20,401 nt of DNA from an uncultured Lachnospiraceae bacterium (GCA_910586315.1 CAJUIP010000049.1:1-20401), one strand, 5' to 3'; shown: positions 1 to 7,754, numbered from the stretch's first letter. The notes: a model not told the origin generated them from the letters alone. A program made the numbers and translations.

Positions 1-107
1 GGGGAGGTCATTGCTCTTTTATTTGCAAACTCCCATAAAATAAAGGTTTGAGTAATAAAAAATAGGATAGCATTTGACACTACCTAAATGAAACAGGAGG
101 AAAAAAG
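1..107 (+). other. Region upstream of cas7c, possible end of the preceding cas gene
   Basis: All three plus frames reach a stop within the first 51 bases, so a gene entering from the left would end here. In type I-C operons that gene is normally cas8c (csd1), but the few residues visible do not let me recognise it. The rest is A/T-rich and holds the AGGAGG ribosome binding site at 95-100, 7 bases before cas7c. A TTGACA at 74-79 has no matching -10 box, so I do not call a promoter. Confidence 0.4.
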
Positions 108-968
108 ATGGCAATCAGTAACCGATATGATTTCGTAATGCTTTTTGATGTGGAAAATGGAAACCCCAACGGAGACCCGGATGCCGGTAACAGCCCGAGA
201 GTTGACGCGGAGACTGGATATGGTTATATTACGGATGTCTGTCTGAAACGTAAAATCAGAAATTATGTGGAACTCTGCAGGGAAGGGGAGGCTGGCTATG
301 GAATTCTCATTAAGCCGGACCGTTCGCTCAATGCGAAATTTACGGAGGCTTATGATGCGGAGGGGCTGAAACATAATAAAGAAAAAAATAAAAATCCGGA
401 CGATGTAAAGAAAGCACGTGATTATATGTGCAGGAATTATTTTGATGTGCGTACCTTTGGGGCAGTGATGTCAACAGGAGATGACCCCTGTGGTATTGTC
501 CGCGGGCCGGTTCAGATTAATTTTGCCAAGAGTATTTCTCCCGTCAATATCCAGGACGTCACAATCACAAGACAGGCCCGGACGACGGAAGAACGGACAG
601 AGACAGGCGGAACAGAGATGGGCAGAAAAAGTATGATCCCATATGCGCTTTATCGGGCGGAGGGATATGTTTCAGCCGCACTGGCGAATAAAATAACAAA
701 CATGTCGGAAGCGGATGTGGAACTTCTCTGGGAAGCAATTATTAATATGTTTGAACATGATCACAGTGCTGCACGGGGAAAAATGTGTATGAGAAAGCTT
801 TTTGTTTTCAAACATAGCAGCGTTCTTGGAAATTGTCCGTCTCATGTTTTATTTGATAGAATTGTCGCGAAGCCGAAAGATGGGATGCCGCCGCGTGCTT
901 TTTCTGATTATGAGCTGACAGTTGACCCTCATATGCCGGAAGGTGTCGAGCTGACGGAAAAAATATGA
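108..968 (+). CDS. cas7c: Type I-C CRISPR-associated protein Cas7c (Csd2)
   Basis: This is the backbone subunit of the type I-C Cascade. Several copies coat the crRNA spacer and hold it for base pairing with target DNA. The N-terminus shows the family signature: an FVMLFDVENGNPNGDPDAGN block near residues 9-28, followed by the conserved TDVCLKRKIRNYV stretch near residues 42-54. At 286 residues it has the usual Csd2 length. The start at 108 is supported by AGGAGG 7 bases upstream. Its stop overlaps the cas4 start by four bases (ATGA), indicating translational coupling. The downstream order cas4-cas1-cas2-array is the standard I-C order. Identification is firm; Cascade function needs cas5c and cas8c, which are not in the window. 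Confidence 0.97.
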   Translation: MAISNRYDFVMLFDVENGNPNGDPDAGNSPRVDAETGYGYITDVCLKRKIRNYVELCREGEAGYGILIKPDRSLNAKFTEAYDAEGLKHNKEKNKNPDDVKKARDYMCRNYFDVRTFGAVMSTGDDPCGIVRGPVQINFAKSISPVNIQDVTITRQARTTEERTETGGTEMGRKSMIPYALYRAEGYVSAALANKITNMSEADVELLWEAIINMFEHDHSAARGKMCMRKLFVFKHSSVLGNCPSHVLFDRIVAKPKDGMPPRAFSDYELTVDPHMPEGVELTEKI

Positions 969-1639
969 TGAATGCAGAGATTGCAATCCGGTCTGTTCAG
1001 CATTATCTTTATTGTCCGCATCGATGGGGACTTTTGGAGATCGACAGGGCATGGGCAGAGAATGTCTTCGTGACAAAAGCCAACCTTATGCATGAGCGGG
1101 TTCATAACCCAGATAAAAAATATACGCTGCGAGGAAGGAAAGTCTTTACATCAGTACCGGTCTATAATGATCGGGAGGAATACAATTTATATGGGGTTGC
1201 AGACTGCTTGGAAGCGGCAGAGGATAAAAAGGGAATTCTGATTTCGGGATTCCCCTCCAGGTACAGGCTTTGTATTGTGGAATATAAGCCCTCCAAGCCT
1301 AAGAACCAGGACTTCAATGAAGATGATTTGATGCAGGTATTTGCACAGAAAATATGTGTTGATTATGTGTTTGGCGGCGATTGCGATGCAGTGCTGTATT
1401 ACGCAGATGTGAAAAAAAGAGTTCCGCTTCCGCTTAAGGAAAATTTCCTGGAATATGATAACAGGTTAAAAAGCACATTGAAGGATATGCGGGAAAGACT
1501 GGAGAAAGGAGTGATACCGCCGATTCGAAAAAAACAGAATTGCAGTGGATGTTCTATGAAAGATATGTGTATGCCGCTGTCAGACAGGAGAAAGGATCTG
1601 CGTACGCGTATCAGGGAAATTGAGGAGGATCCGCTATGA
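965..1639 (+). CDS. cas4: CRISPR-associated Cas4 exonuclease
   Basis: Cas4 is a RecB-family nuclease with an iron-sulfur cluster. It works with Cas1-Cas2 to trim prespacers and select those with a PAM. The four cluster cysteines are visible: C17 in the N-terminal YLYCPHRWGL block, and C193, C196 and C202 in CSGCSMKDMC near the C-terminus. The nuclease core is marked by an aspartate in YGVADCLE and by the VEYKPSKP segment (the E-x-K motif). At 224 residues the length is typical. The start overlaps the cas7c stop as ATGA (a second ATG follows at 968), and the stop overlaps the cas1 start the same way. No residue seems to be missing. Confidence 0.96.
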   Translation: MMNAEIAIRSVQHYLYCPHRWGLLEIDRAWAENVFVTKANLMHERVHNPDKKYTLRGRKVFTSVPVYNDREEYNLYGVADCLEAAEDKKGILISGFPSRYRLCIVEYKPSKPKNQDFNEDDLMQVFAQKICVDYVFGGDCDAVLYYADVKKRVPLPLKENFLEYDNRLKSTLKDMRERLEKGVIPPIRKKQNCSGCSMKDMCMPLSDRRKDLRTRIREIEEDPL

Positions 1640-2658
1640 GAAAACTTCTGAACACGATTTATGTTACAAATGAGTCCGCGTATTTGAGCCTTGATGGAGA
1701 AAATCTTGTATGTAGAATTGATGGGGAAGATCGGCTGCGGATTCCCTTCGAGAATGTAGAGAACATTGTTTGTTTTAACTATATCGGATGTTCTCCGGCT
1801 TTGATGGGAAAATGTGTTGGAAAAATGATTCCAATTAATTTCATTTCGCCGCAGGGAAAATTTCTGGCGAAGGTGTGTGGAGAAACGAAAGGAAATGTTT
1901 TTCTCAGAGTCGCTCAGATCGAACGTTTCAGAGAATCAGGAATCGAACTCTCACGGAACACAATGGCAGCTAAATTCAGTAATTGCCGGCAGGTGCTTCG
2001 TCGGACACTCCACGATAATTTGACATTAAGAGAAGACAGTGAAATAAAAAATGTGATGGAGGTACTGGAACAGGGGATCGAGAAAGTTTTTCGGGCTGAA
2101 ACGTCTGAGGAAATTATGGGGATTGAAGGAAATTGTGCAAGGAACTATTTTTCTGTTTTTGGAAAGATGATTACGAATCCTAAAGCAACATTTTCCTTTG
2201 AATATCGCACGAAACGGCCTCCGCTGGATCCGGTGAATGCGATGCTGTCTTTTGTGTATACTTTGATGACAAGTGAATTTGCTGCATCTTTAGAGACGGT
2301 TGGGCTGGACAGTTATATTGGCTTTTGCCATAGCCTGAGGAGCGGCAGAAGTTCTTTAGCCTGTGACCTTGTGGAGGAAACACGATGTGTTGCAGAACGA
2401 TTCGTGCTGACTCTTTTGAATCTCCAGATTATTGGTGAAAACGATTTTGAGAGACAAATTTCCGGAGCAGTGTGGCTGAATGACGATGGAAGAAAAAAGG
2501 TGTTGTCGCGTTGGCAGGAGAAGAAGCGCTCTGATATTGTACACCCATATCTGAAGCAGAAGATTCCGTTGGGATTGCTTCCCTATGTTCAAAGTAATTT
2601 GTTGGCAAAATACGTGAGAGGGGATATTAAGGAATATCCGGCATTTTTACTGAAGTAG
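1636..2658 (+). CDS. cas1: CRISPR-associated endonuclease Cas1, subtype I-C
   Basis: Cas1 is the integrase of the adaptation complex; with Cas2 it inserts new spacers at the leader end of the array. The metal-binding residues are in place: E164 in GIEGNCARNYF, H232 in GFCHSLRSGRSS, and the acidic pair D244 and E247 in LACDLVEETR. Length (340 residues) fits the family. The ATGA overlap with cas4 and the immediate junction with cas2 show a coupled adaptation cassette. The intact active site, together with a long array of nearly invariant repeats, suggests that adaptation worked until recently. Confidence 0.97.
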   Translation: MRKLLNTIYVTNESAYLSLDGENLVCRIDGEDRLRIPFENVENIVCFNYIGCSPALMGKCVGKMIPINFISPQGKFLAKVCGETKGNVFLRVAQIERFRESGIELSRNTMAAKFSNCRQVLRRTLHDNLTLREDSEIKNVMEVLEQGIEKVFRAETSEEIMGIEGNCARNYFSVFGKMITNPKATFSFEYRTKRPPLDPVNAMLSFVYTLMTSEFAASLETVGLDSYIGFCHSLRSGRSSLACDLVEETRCVAERFVLTLLNLQIIGENDFERQISGAVWLNDDGRKKVLSRWQEKKRSDIVHPYLKQKIPLGLLPYVQSNLLAKYVRGDIKEYPAFLLK

Positions 2659-2667
2659 GTGATTGGT

Positions 2668-2958
2668 ATGATGGTGCTGATAAGCTATGATGTATCTACG
2701 GTGGATAGTGCGGGAAAGACCAGATTGCGTAAAGTCGCAAAAGAATGTCAGAATCATGCTCAGAGGGTCCAAAACTCTGTCTTTGAGGCGGACCTGGATT
2801 ATTCCTCTTTTTTGAAACTGAAGGATAAGTTAGTAAAGCTGATCGACCAGGAGAATGACAGTTTGAGATTTTATTATTTGGGAAATAACTGGCAAAGACG
2901 GATCGAGCACATCGGGGCAAAAGAAACATATAATCCGGAGGGTGTAATTATCATTTAA
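2668..2958 (+). CDS. cas2: CRISPR-associated endoribonuclease-fold protein Cas2
   Basis: Cas2 is the small dimeric scaffold that bridges two Cas1 dimers during spacer integration. The N-terminus MMVLISYDVST carries the conserved first-strand aspartate (D8), and the I-C hallmark segments QRVQNSVFE and SLRFYYLGNNWQRRIEH follow. I chose ATG 2668 over the in-frame GTG at 2659, which directly follows the cas1 stop. The ATG places an AGGTG ribosome binding site about 6 bases upstream and gives the usual N-terminus. The resulting 96 residues fit the family. The gene ends 163 bases before the first CRISPR repeat. Confidence 0.96.
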   Translation: MMVLISYDVSTVDSAGKTRLRKVAKECQNHAQRVQNSVFEADLDYSSFLKLKDKLVKLIDQENDSLRFYYLGNNWQRRIEHIGAKETYNPEGVIII

Positions 2959-3121
2959 GAGGTTGGGTGCATTGGGCGAAGTGGCAGTGATGAAGAAATT
3001 GCAGAGAGGTTCGCCGGGAAAATGCTATTGTTTTAGCGATTACATAGGTTAGTTAATAAGTGAGAAAAAACGTCCATCCCATAAGTTGGGGTGTCTGCGG
3101 TGCTTTGCACAAAATATCGTA
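2959..3121 (+). promoter_or_regulatory. CRISPR leader
   Basis: This 163-base non-coding stretch lies between cas2 and the first repeat. It must be the leader: the opposite end of the array carries the degenerate repeat, and the repeats end in GAAAT pointing away from this side. It should hold the array promoter and the Cas1-Cas2 docking sequence next to repeat 1. An A/T-rich segment with TTGTTT near 3029 and TAGTTAATAAG downstream could be the promoter, but the match is weak. Confidence 0.75.
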
Positions 3122-5172
3122 GTCACATCCCGCGAGGGATGTGTGAGTAGAAATTCGTCCGCTATAACAAGATCGGGCTTCCAGTCTGTCACATCCCGCG
3201 AGGGATGTGTGAGTAGAAATAACTTCGTGTACAAAGTAAACGATGTAGACCTTTGTCACATCCCGCGAGGGATGTGTGAGTAGAAATTAATCTGGTACAT
3301 GACATCCGGAACCCCGGCGGCCGGTCACATCCCGCGAGGGATGTGTGAGTAGAAATACACAGACGCGGCCACGGGAGAGTCCGACGCGAGTCACATCCCG
3401 CGAGGGATGTGTGAGTAGAAATTATCATAGCCCGGCTGGCCTTGCTTACAGAGTAGCAGTCACATCCCGCGAGGGATGTGTGAGTAGAAATTAATCTGGT
3501 ACATGACATCCGGAACCCCGGCGGCGTCACATCCCGCGAGGGATGTGTGAGTAGAAATTTTTACAGCGCCCGGCCTTTACGTCTGCGATGACCTTGTCAC
3601 ATCCCGCGAGGGATGTGTGAGTAGAAATTACAGCACCAGGGCCGGCACTTGCCCCGGTGATCGGTCACATCCCGCGAGGGATGTGTGAGTAGAAATTTTA
3701 AGCTGAAAGCGTCACTGGGCGGGAATTTCAGTCACATCCCGCGAGGGATGTGTGAGTAGAAATTACTTCGTACTGAATGTGATTGCCGGGCATTTTGTCA
3801 CATCCCGCGAGGGATGTGTGAGTAGAAATCCTTTATTTCACGTCAGGAAACAAGCGGTCAATCAGGTCACATCCCGCGAGGGATGTGTGAGTAGAAATTT
3901 CATAGGTGAGGAATTAGGGTTTGACCCGCTGGTCACATCCCGCGAGGGATGTGTGAGTAGAAATGAAAATGTGGAAGAAGCCGGACAAGAAGAAAAACGT
4001 CACATCCCGCGAGGGATGTGTGAGTAGAAATAATTGCGAACATAAAACTTGCTTTTCCCGTTGCGGTCACATCCCGCGAGGGATGTGTGAGTAGAAATAA
4101 AGGACACCTGCGGCATCAGCACCGCCAAGGACGTCACATCCCGCGAGGGATGTGTGAGTAGAAATCGTCGCCTGCCAGGGCGTTAAGCACAGGATCCTGG
4201 TCACATCCCGCGAGGGATGTGTGAGTAGAAATGAGATATACGGCGGCCCCTTCGACGACGAGAAGTGTCACATCCCGCGAGGGATGTGTGAGTAGAAATT
4301 TTTACAAACTGGGTCCGGCTGCTTACGGTTTCCCGTCACATCCCGCGAGGGATGTGTGAGTAGAAATTCTCTTCCACAATTCTAAAGGAATATTGATTGT
4401 GTCACATCCCGCGAGGGATGTGTGAGTAGAAATCGTTATGCTGAGACTAACTCTGATATGGACTTTGGTGTCACATCCCGCGAGGGATGTGTGAGTAGAA
4501 ATCCATGCAACCACATTTTTTATGACATTGTGATGTGTCACATCCCGCGAGGGATGTGTGAGTAGAAATTTGCAAGCAAAACTATATTTTGATATTGCAA
4601 TGAGTCACATCCCGCGAGGGATGTGTGAGTAGAAATAGATCTATGGCGATTCCAGAACAGAGGAATTAGGGTCACATCCCGCGAGGGATGTGTGAGTAGA
4701 AATTCCTGCGTTATCTGCCAGATCTGCTCCATCAGTGGTCACATCCCGCGAGGGATGTGTGAGTAGAAATCTCTTCTGCCGTTTTTTCACGCAATTGATA
4801 TTCCGTCACATCCCGCGAGGGATGTGTGAGTAGAAATTCTTATTCCAAAACCAAAGCCTCATTTCCACTATCGTCACATCCCGCGAGGGATGTGTGAGTA
4901 GAAATCACCGGATTTGGGACGATCACATCGGCCTTGGAGTCACATCCCGCGAGGGATGTGTGAGTAGAAATCTAAAATAACCAGAGCCGTTATGGTCTGC
5001 TCTCCGGTCACATCCCGCGAGGGATGTGTGAGTAGAAATCCTGGAGAAAGGATGGGGGCCGAAGACGCAGAAGTCACATCCCGCGAGGGATGTGTGAGTA
5101 GAAATGGAATTGTATGCTTGCCCTCCATTTTCCGATTTGGTCACATCCCGCGAGGGGTGTGTGAGTAGAAAT
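3122..5172 (+). CRISPR. Type I-C CRISPR array, 31 repeats and 30 spacers
   Basis: The repeat is 33 bases, beginning GTCACATCCC and ending GAGTAGAAAT. I read all repeats as identical except the last (5140-5172), which has A to G at repeat position 18 (5157). Spacers are 33-37 bases. Repeat positions 3-10 and 15-22 form a perfect 8-bp stem closed by a GCGA (GNRA-type) tetraloop. Known type I-C Cas5c cleavage at the 3' base of the stem would leave an 11-base 5' handle, and exactly 11 bases (TGAGTAGAAAT) follow the stem. Leader end is at the cas2 side, so the newest spacers are near 3155. Spacers at 3288-3323 and 3492-3525 are the same sequence with different lengths. No spacer target can be named from the sequence alone. 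Confidence 0.99.
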
Positions 5173-5475
5173 TGCCGAAATTGTAGGCGAATTGATTTTG
5201 AGGGAGCGAAATTGCAATCTGCTATCTTTGAAACGCTGCAACGGCGTGGTACTCCATATAAAAAAGACGGCTTTAAGCGAATTGCTTCACTTGCCAACGA
5301 TGAGGATATGCCGAAGCGCTGGAAGAACTTTTTGAAAACAATAAAAGATAATATGCCTGAGTTTCCATTCGTCATTGAAGAAATCCAGATTTTCCTTGAG
5401 CCTGTGTTTGATGCGATGGTGAATGCGAAAGAGTTCCAAAAGATGTGGTTGAAAGAGAGCCAACATTGGATTTAA
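5173..5475 (+). pseudogene. C-terminal remnant of an AbiEii/AbiGii-type nucleotidyltransferase toxin
   Basis: An open frame continues straight out of the last CRISPR repeat and encodes about 100 residues. The segment IFETLQRRGTPYKKDGF, followed by a KRWKNFL block and a final IQIFLEPVFDAM, resembles the C-terminal end of AbiEii toxins (the F-x-RRGT, W-x-x-F and FL-x-P pattern). The N-terminal nucleotidyltransferase core is absent, and the frame's first possible start codons lie inside CRISPR repeats, so this is a truncated relic and not a working toxin. No AbiEi antitoxin gene is in the window. The family call rests on motif memory and is fairly, not fully, certain. Confidence 0.65.
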
Positions 5476-5515
5476 GATGACGATATGGAAGATTTCGGAA
5501 AAGGAGAAGCTTTTT

Positions 5516-6382
5516 ATGTGGATTGCATTTGCATTTGGTTCTGCATTGTTTGCCGGCATTACAGCTATTTTGGCAAAGTGCGGTATCAGGAAGACAGATT
5601 CCAATGTAGCGACAGCGATCAGGACAGTCGTAGTTTTACTGTTTTCCTGGCTGATGGTGTTTCTTACTGGCTCACAATCCCGGATTGGGGAGATTGGCGG
5701 GAGGGCATGGTTGTTTCTCATTCTGTCAGGGCTTGCCACTGGGGCTTCCTGGCTTTGTTACTTTAAGGCATTGCAGCTTGGCGATATCAATAAGGTAGTT
5801 CCCATTGATAAGTCCAGCGTGATTCTCACAATCTTGCTTGCCTTTCTTTTTTTGAGAGAGGAGATCAGTCTGGCAAAAGCAGTCGGGGTTGTTTTGATTG
5901 GCATCGGTACATTTCTAATGATTGAAAAGAGAAAAACAGATCCTTCAAAGCAGGCAAAGGGGAACCGCTGGTTTCTCTATGCGGTCTCTTCCGCCGTCTT
6001 TGCAAGCCTGACTTCTATCCTGGGCAAGGTGGGAATTTCCGGCGTGGAATCCAACCTGGGTACGGCGATCCGCACAGCAGTCGTATTGTTTATGGCATGG
6101 TTGATGGTGTTTGTGACAGGAAAACAGGATGCGGTAAAGAAAATCCCGAAAAGGGAATTTGGATTTATTTGCCTTTCTGGTCTTGCCACCGGGGCCTCCT
6201 GGCTCTGCTATTACAGGGCACTGCAGGACGGCCTGGCCAGCGTGGTTGTTCCCATCGACAAGCTCAGCATCGTCGTGACGATTGCTTTTTCCTGGCTGGT
6301 ATTTCACGAGCATTTATCGAAGAAAGCTGGTTTGGGACTGGTTTTGATCGTAGCAGGGACATTTGTGATGCTGATCCCATAG
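5516..6382 (+). CDS. EamA/DMT-family permease with two near-duplicate halves
   Basis: This is a ten-helix drug/metabolite-type membrane transporter; the substrate is unknown. The two EamA halves (about residues 5-135 and 150-285) are unusually alike. Both contain SGLATGASWLCY, a TAIRT-VVL helix, a VVPIDK segment and a closing GTF-M sequence, so the internal duplication is readable by eye. I start at ATG 5516, with AAGGAG 9 bases upstream; this gives MWIAFAFGSALFAG, which begins directly in helix 1. An in-frame ATG at 5477 would add 13 charged residues and has no clear ribosome binding site. No promoter is obvious, so read-through from the CRISPR side is possible. Confidence 0.9.
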   Translation: MWIAFAFGSALFAGITAILAKCGIRKTDSNVATAIRTVVVLLFSWLMVFLTGSQSRIGEIGGRAWLFLILSGLATGASWLCYFKALQLGDINKVVPIDKSSVILTILLAFLFLREEISLAKAVGVVLIGIGTFLMIEKRKTDPSKQAKGNRWFLYAVSSAVFASLTSILGKVGISGVESNLGTAIRTAVVLFMAWLMVFVTGKQDAVKKIPKREFGFICLSGLATGASWLCYYRALQDGLASVVVPIDKLSIVVTIAFSWLVFHEHLSKKAGLGLVLIVAGTFVMLIP

Positions 6383-6614
6383 TCAGACATGTATTTACAT
6401 ACAATTATCAATTTGGAAAGTGCTGTGGATGCGGAGCTGCGTTCCTTGGAAACATATGCAGACTGCAGTGCGTTCTGTGGCTTCCTTTGCCGTAGCGTCA
6501 GCGCTGTTTTTTAGCAGAGGAAGATTCAGGCTTCCGGCGCTTGTGCTGGCGGCATTGATTGGATTTATATACGTGCATTTTCCATGTGTTGGATTATAGA
6601 AATAGGGGAGAGGA
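6383..6614 (+). other. Gap with a 47-codon hydrophobic reading frame, possible transporter relic
   Basis: Between the EamA gene and the acetyltransferase gene, an ATG at 6456 opens a 47-codon frame ending at 6599. Its product would be strongly hydrophobic, with an SRGRFRLP loop between two apolar stretches, like the last hairpin of a multi-pass membrane protein. It has no good ribosome binding site. A second short frame from 6389 overlaps it in another phase, which would fit a frameshifted remnant. I cannot name a family, and it may not be a gene. Confidence 0.3.
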
Positions 6615-7127
6615 ATGAAGCGGAAGTTTTTTTTAAATACAGACAGAATTGGTTTTTCTAAATGGACTCAAGATGATATTGAACTGGCTCGATTATTATG
6701 GGGAAATTCGAAAGTTACTAAATATATTTGCGCGAGCGGCGTATTCAGTGATGATGACATTGTCAGGCGTCTCAATACAGAAATTCAGAATGAGTCTGTA
6801 TATCAGGTCCAGTATTGGCCCATTTTTGAATTGACAACAAATGCTCTGATCGGTTGCTGTGGATTAAGGCCTCGTAAAGCGAAGGAGTATGAAATTGGCA
6901 TACATTTGTGCCCTGAATATTGGGGACGGGGTTATGCAGAGGAATCTGCTAATGCTGTAATAGAGTATGCGTTTTGTGTACTCAATGCCAAGAAGCTATT
7001 TGCCGGCCACAACCCTGATAATAGTAAATCCCGAAAATTACTGGCAAAACTGGGATTTACCTATATCGGCGACGAGTATTATGAGCCGACGGGCCTGTAC
7101 CATCCGTCCTATGAACTAGTGTACTGA
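6615..7127 (+). CDS. GNAT-family N-acetyltransferase (RimJ/RimL-like)
   Basis: The protein should transfer an acetyl group from acetyl-CoA to an amine, but its substrate is unknown. The pyrophosphate-binding loop is visible as WGRGYAEES (residues 103-111), following the beta strand EIGIHLCPEY. A GHNPDNSKSRKLLAKLGF block (131-148) is the usual N-x-x-S-x-x-x-x-x-K-x-GF region of the RimJ/RimL group. A GGGGAGAGG ribosome binding site lies just upstream. At 170 residues the length is normal. The last three codons and the stop (CTA GTG TAC TGA) are the first 12 bases of the repeat element at 7116, so the native C-terminus has been replaced or trimmed. Confidence 0.9.
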   Translation: MKRKFFLNTDRIGFSKWTQDDIELARLLWGNSKVTKYICASGVFSDDDIVRRLNTEIQNESVYQVQYWPIFELTTNALIGCCGLRPRKAKEYEIGIHLCPEYWGRGYAEESANAVIEYAFCVLNAKKLFAGHNPDNSKSRKLLAKLGFTYIGDEYYEPTGLYHPSYELVY

Positions 7128-7280
7128 CTCGATTACATTTTGCCAAATAACTTGCCTGAATTTCCATCTGCTGCGTTGCCATCAGTCAACGATGCCACCG
7201 CATCGCCTCTTTTCTCCGCCTTGCAGACTGAAAATTCATTCTGCGTCATTTAGCTGAAAGTAATCGAGCCAGTACACTAG
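7116..7280. repeat. 165-bp palindromic MITE-like element, full-length copy
   Basis: The terminal inverted repeats are 21 bases (7116-7136 and 7260-7280), starting CTAGTGTACTG on one end and ending CAGTACACTAG on the other, with one mismatch. The inverted similarity continues inward imperfectly to about 57 bases per arm. Two small hairpins occupy the centre: CGTTG with CAACG and CGATG with CATCG, near 7173-7206. It carries no gene. The first 54 bases match the copy at 20348 at 51 positions, and the first 20 match the copy at 16557 with one difference. No clear target-site duplication is visible. Mobilisation by a transposase elsewhere is inference. Confidence 0.85.
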
Positions 7281-7314
7281 ATCGTGTCTGAAAATTTTAT
7301 GTGAAAAGCTTCAT

Positions 7315-7343
7315 TTGACAGATGTGGGTTTGGCCATTATAAT
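7315..7343 (+). promoter_or_regulatory. Consensus sigma-A promoter of the hicB-like gene
   Basis: TTGACA (7315-7320) and TATAAT (7338-7343) are separated by exactly 17 bases. Both hexamers are perfect matches. Transcription should start near 7350, giving a short leader with AAGGAG at 7363-7368. The promoter lies 35 bases beyond the end of the palindromic element. Confidence 0.9.
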
Positions 7344-7377
7344 GGGGATAGAATACAGCTATAAGGAGTGAATAAAC

Positions 7378-7656
7378 ATGACATTTACTTACCCGGCGGT
7401 TTTTACTCCCCATGAGGACGGAGAAGGATATCATGCAGTATTCCCGGATCTGGAGTGTTGTGAGGCGGATGGACCGGATCTGGAAGATGCCATTGAAAAT
7501 GCCAGGGATGCGGCCTGTAACTGGATTACTGTGGAAATGGACGAGTTTGACAGTGATCTTCCGTTTTCCACTCATGTGGAAGACATTGCATTGAAGGAAG
7601 GCCAGATCGTTAAAATGATTTCAGTGCGGATCAAGCTTCTGCCTGACAACGATTAA
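7378..7656 (+). CDS. HicB-like antitoxin-family protein, without a HicA partner
   Basis: The 92-residue protein has the HicB fold signature: YPAVFTPHEDGEGYHAVFPDLECCEADGPDLEDAIENARDA, in which a short beta-alpha unit with PDL and a G/D-rich turn is followed by the helix EDAIENARDAACNWI. HicB proteins bind and neutralise the HicA RNase and often repress their own operon. No HicA-sized frame lies beside it: upstream is the repeat element and downstream a terminator. No C-terminal ribbon-helix-helix or HTH domain is evident either. It may be an orphan or act on a distant partner. A perfect promoter and AAGGAG ribosome binding site suggest strong constitutive expression. Confidence 0.85.
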   Translation: MTFTYPAVFTPHEDGEGYHAVFPDLECCEADGPDLEDAIENARDAACNWITVEMDEFDSDLPFSTHVEDIALKEGQIVKMISVRIKLLPDND

Positions 7657-7670
7657 AGGAAGAAAGAAAA

Positions 7671-7723
7671 AGCTCTGCTCTGACCAGCTCTATAATAGGA
7701 GAGCTGGCCAGGCAGAGTTTTTT
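7671..7723. terminator. Bidirectional intrinsic terminator between hicB-like gene and Fe-ADH gene
   Basis: CTCTGC (7673-7678) and CCAGCTCT (7684-7691) pair with AGAGCTGG (7700-7707) and GCAGAG (7712-7717). Six T residues follow on the plus strand. On the minus strand the stem is followed by a T-rich run (the complement of the A-rich 7659-7670), so it can serve both convergent genes. Confidence 0.92.
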
Positions 7724-7754
7724 GAAAATTTGCCGGACGCATGACCGGATGTTT

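Noticed and set aside
74..79. TTGACA upstream of cas7c as a promoter -35 box
   Set aside because: No -10 hexamer occurs at a proper distance, and cas7c normally belongs to a longer operon.
3899..4670. Shared GAGGAATTAGG in the spacers at 3899 and 4637
   Set aside because: An 11-base match among 30 spacers is plausible by chance, and the surrounding bases differ.
3049..5128. Several open frames on both strands within the CRISPR array
   Set aside because: They repeat the same translated repeat (such as STHTSLAGCD or VTSREGCVSRN) and are products of a 66-68 base period that is often a multiple of three; they are not genes.
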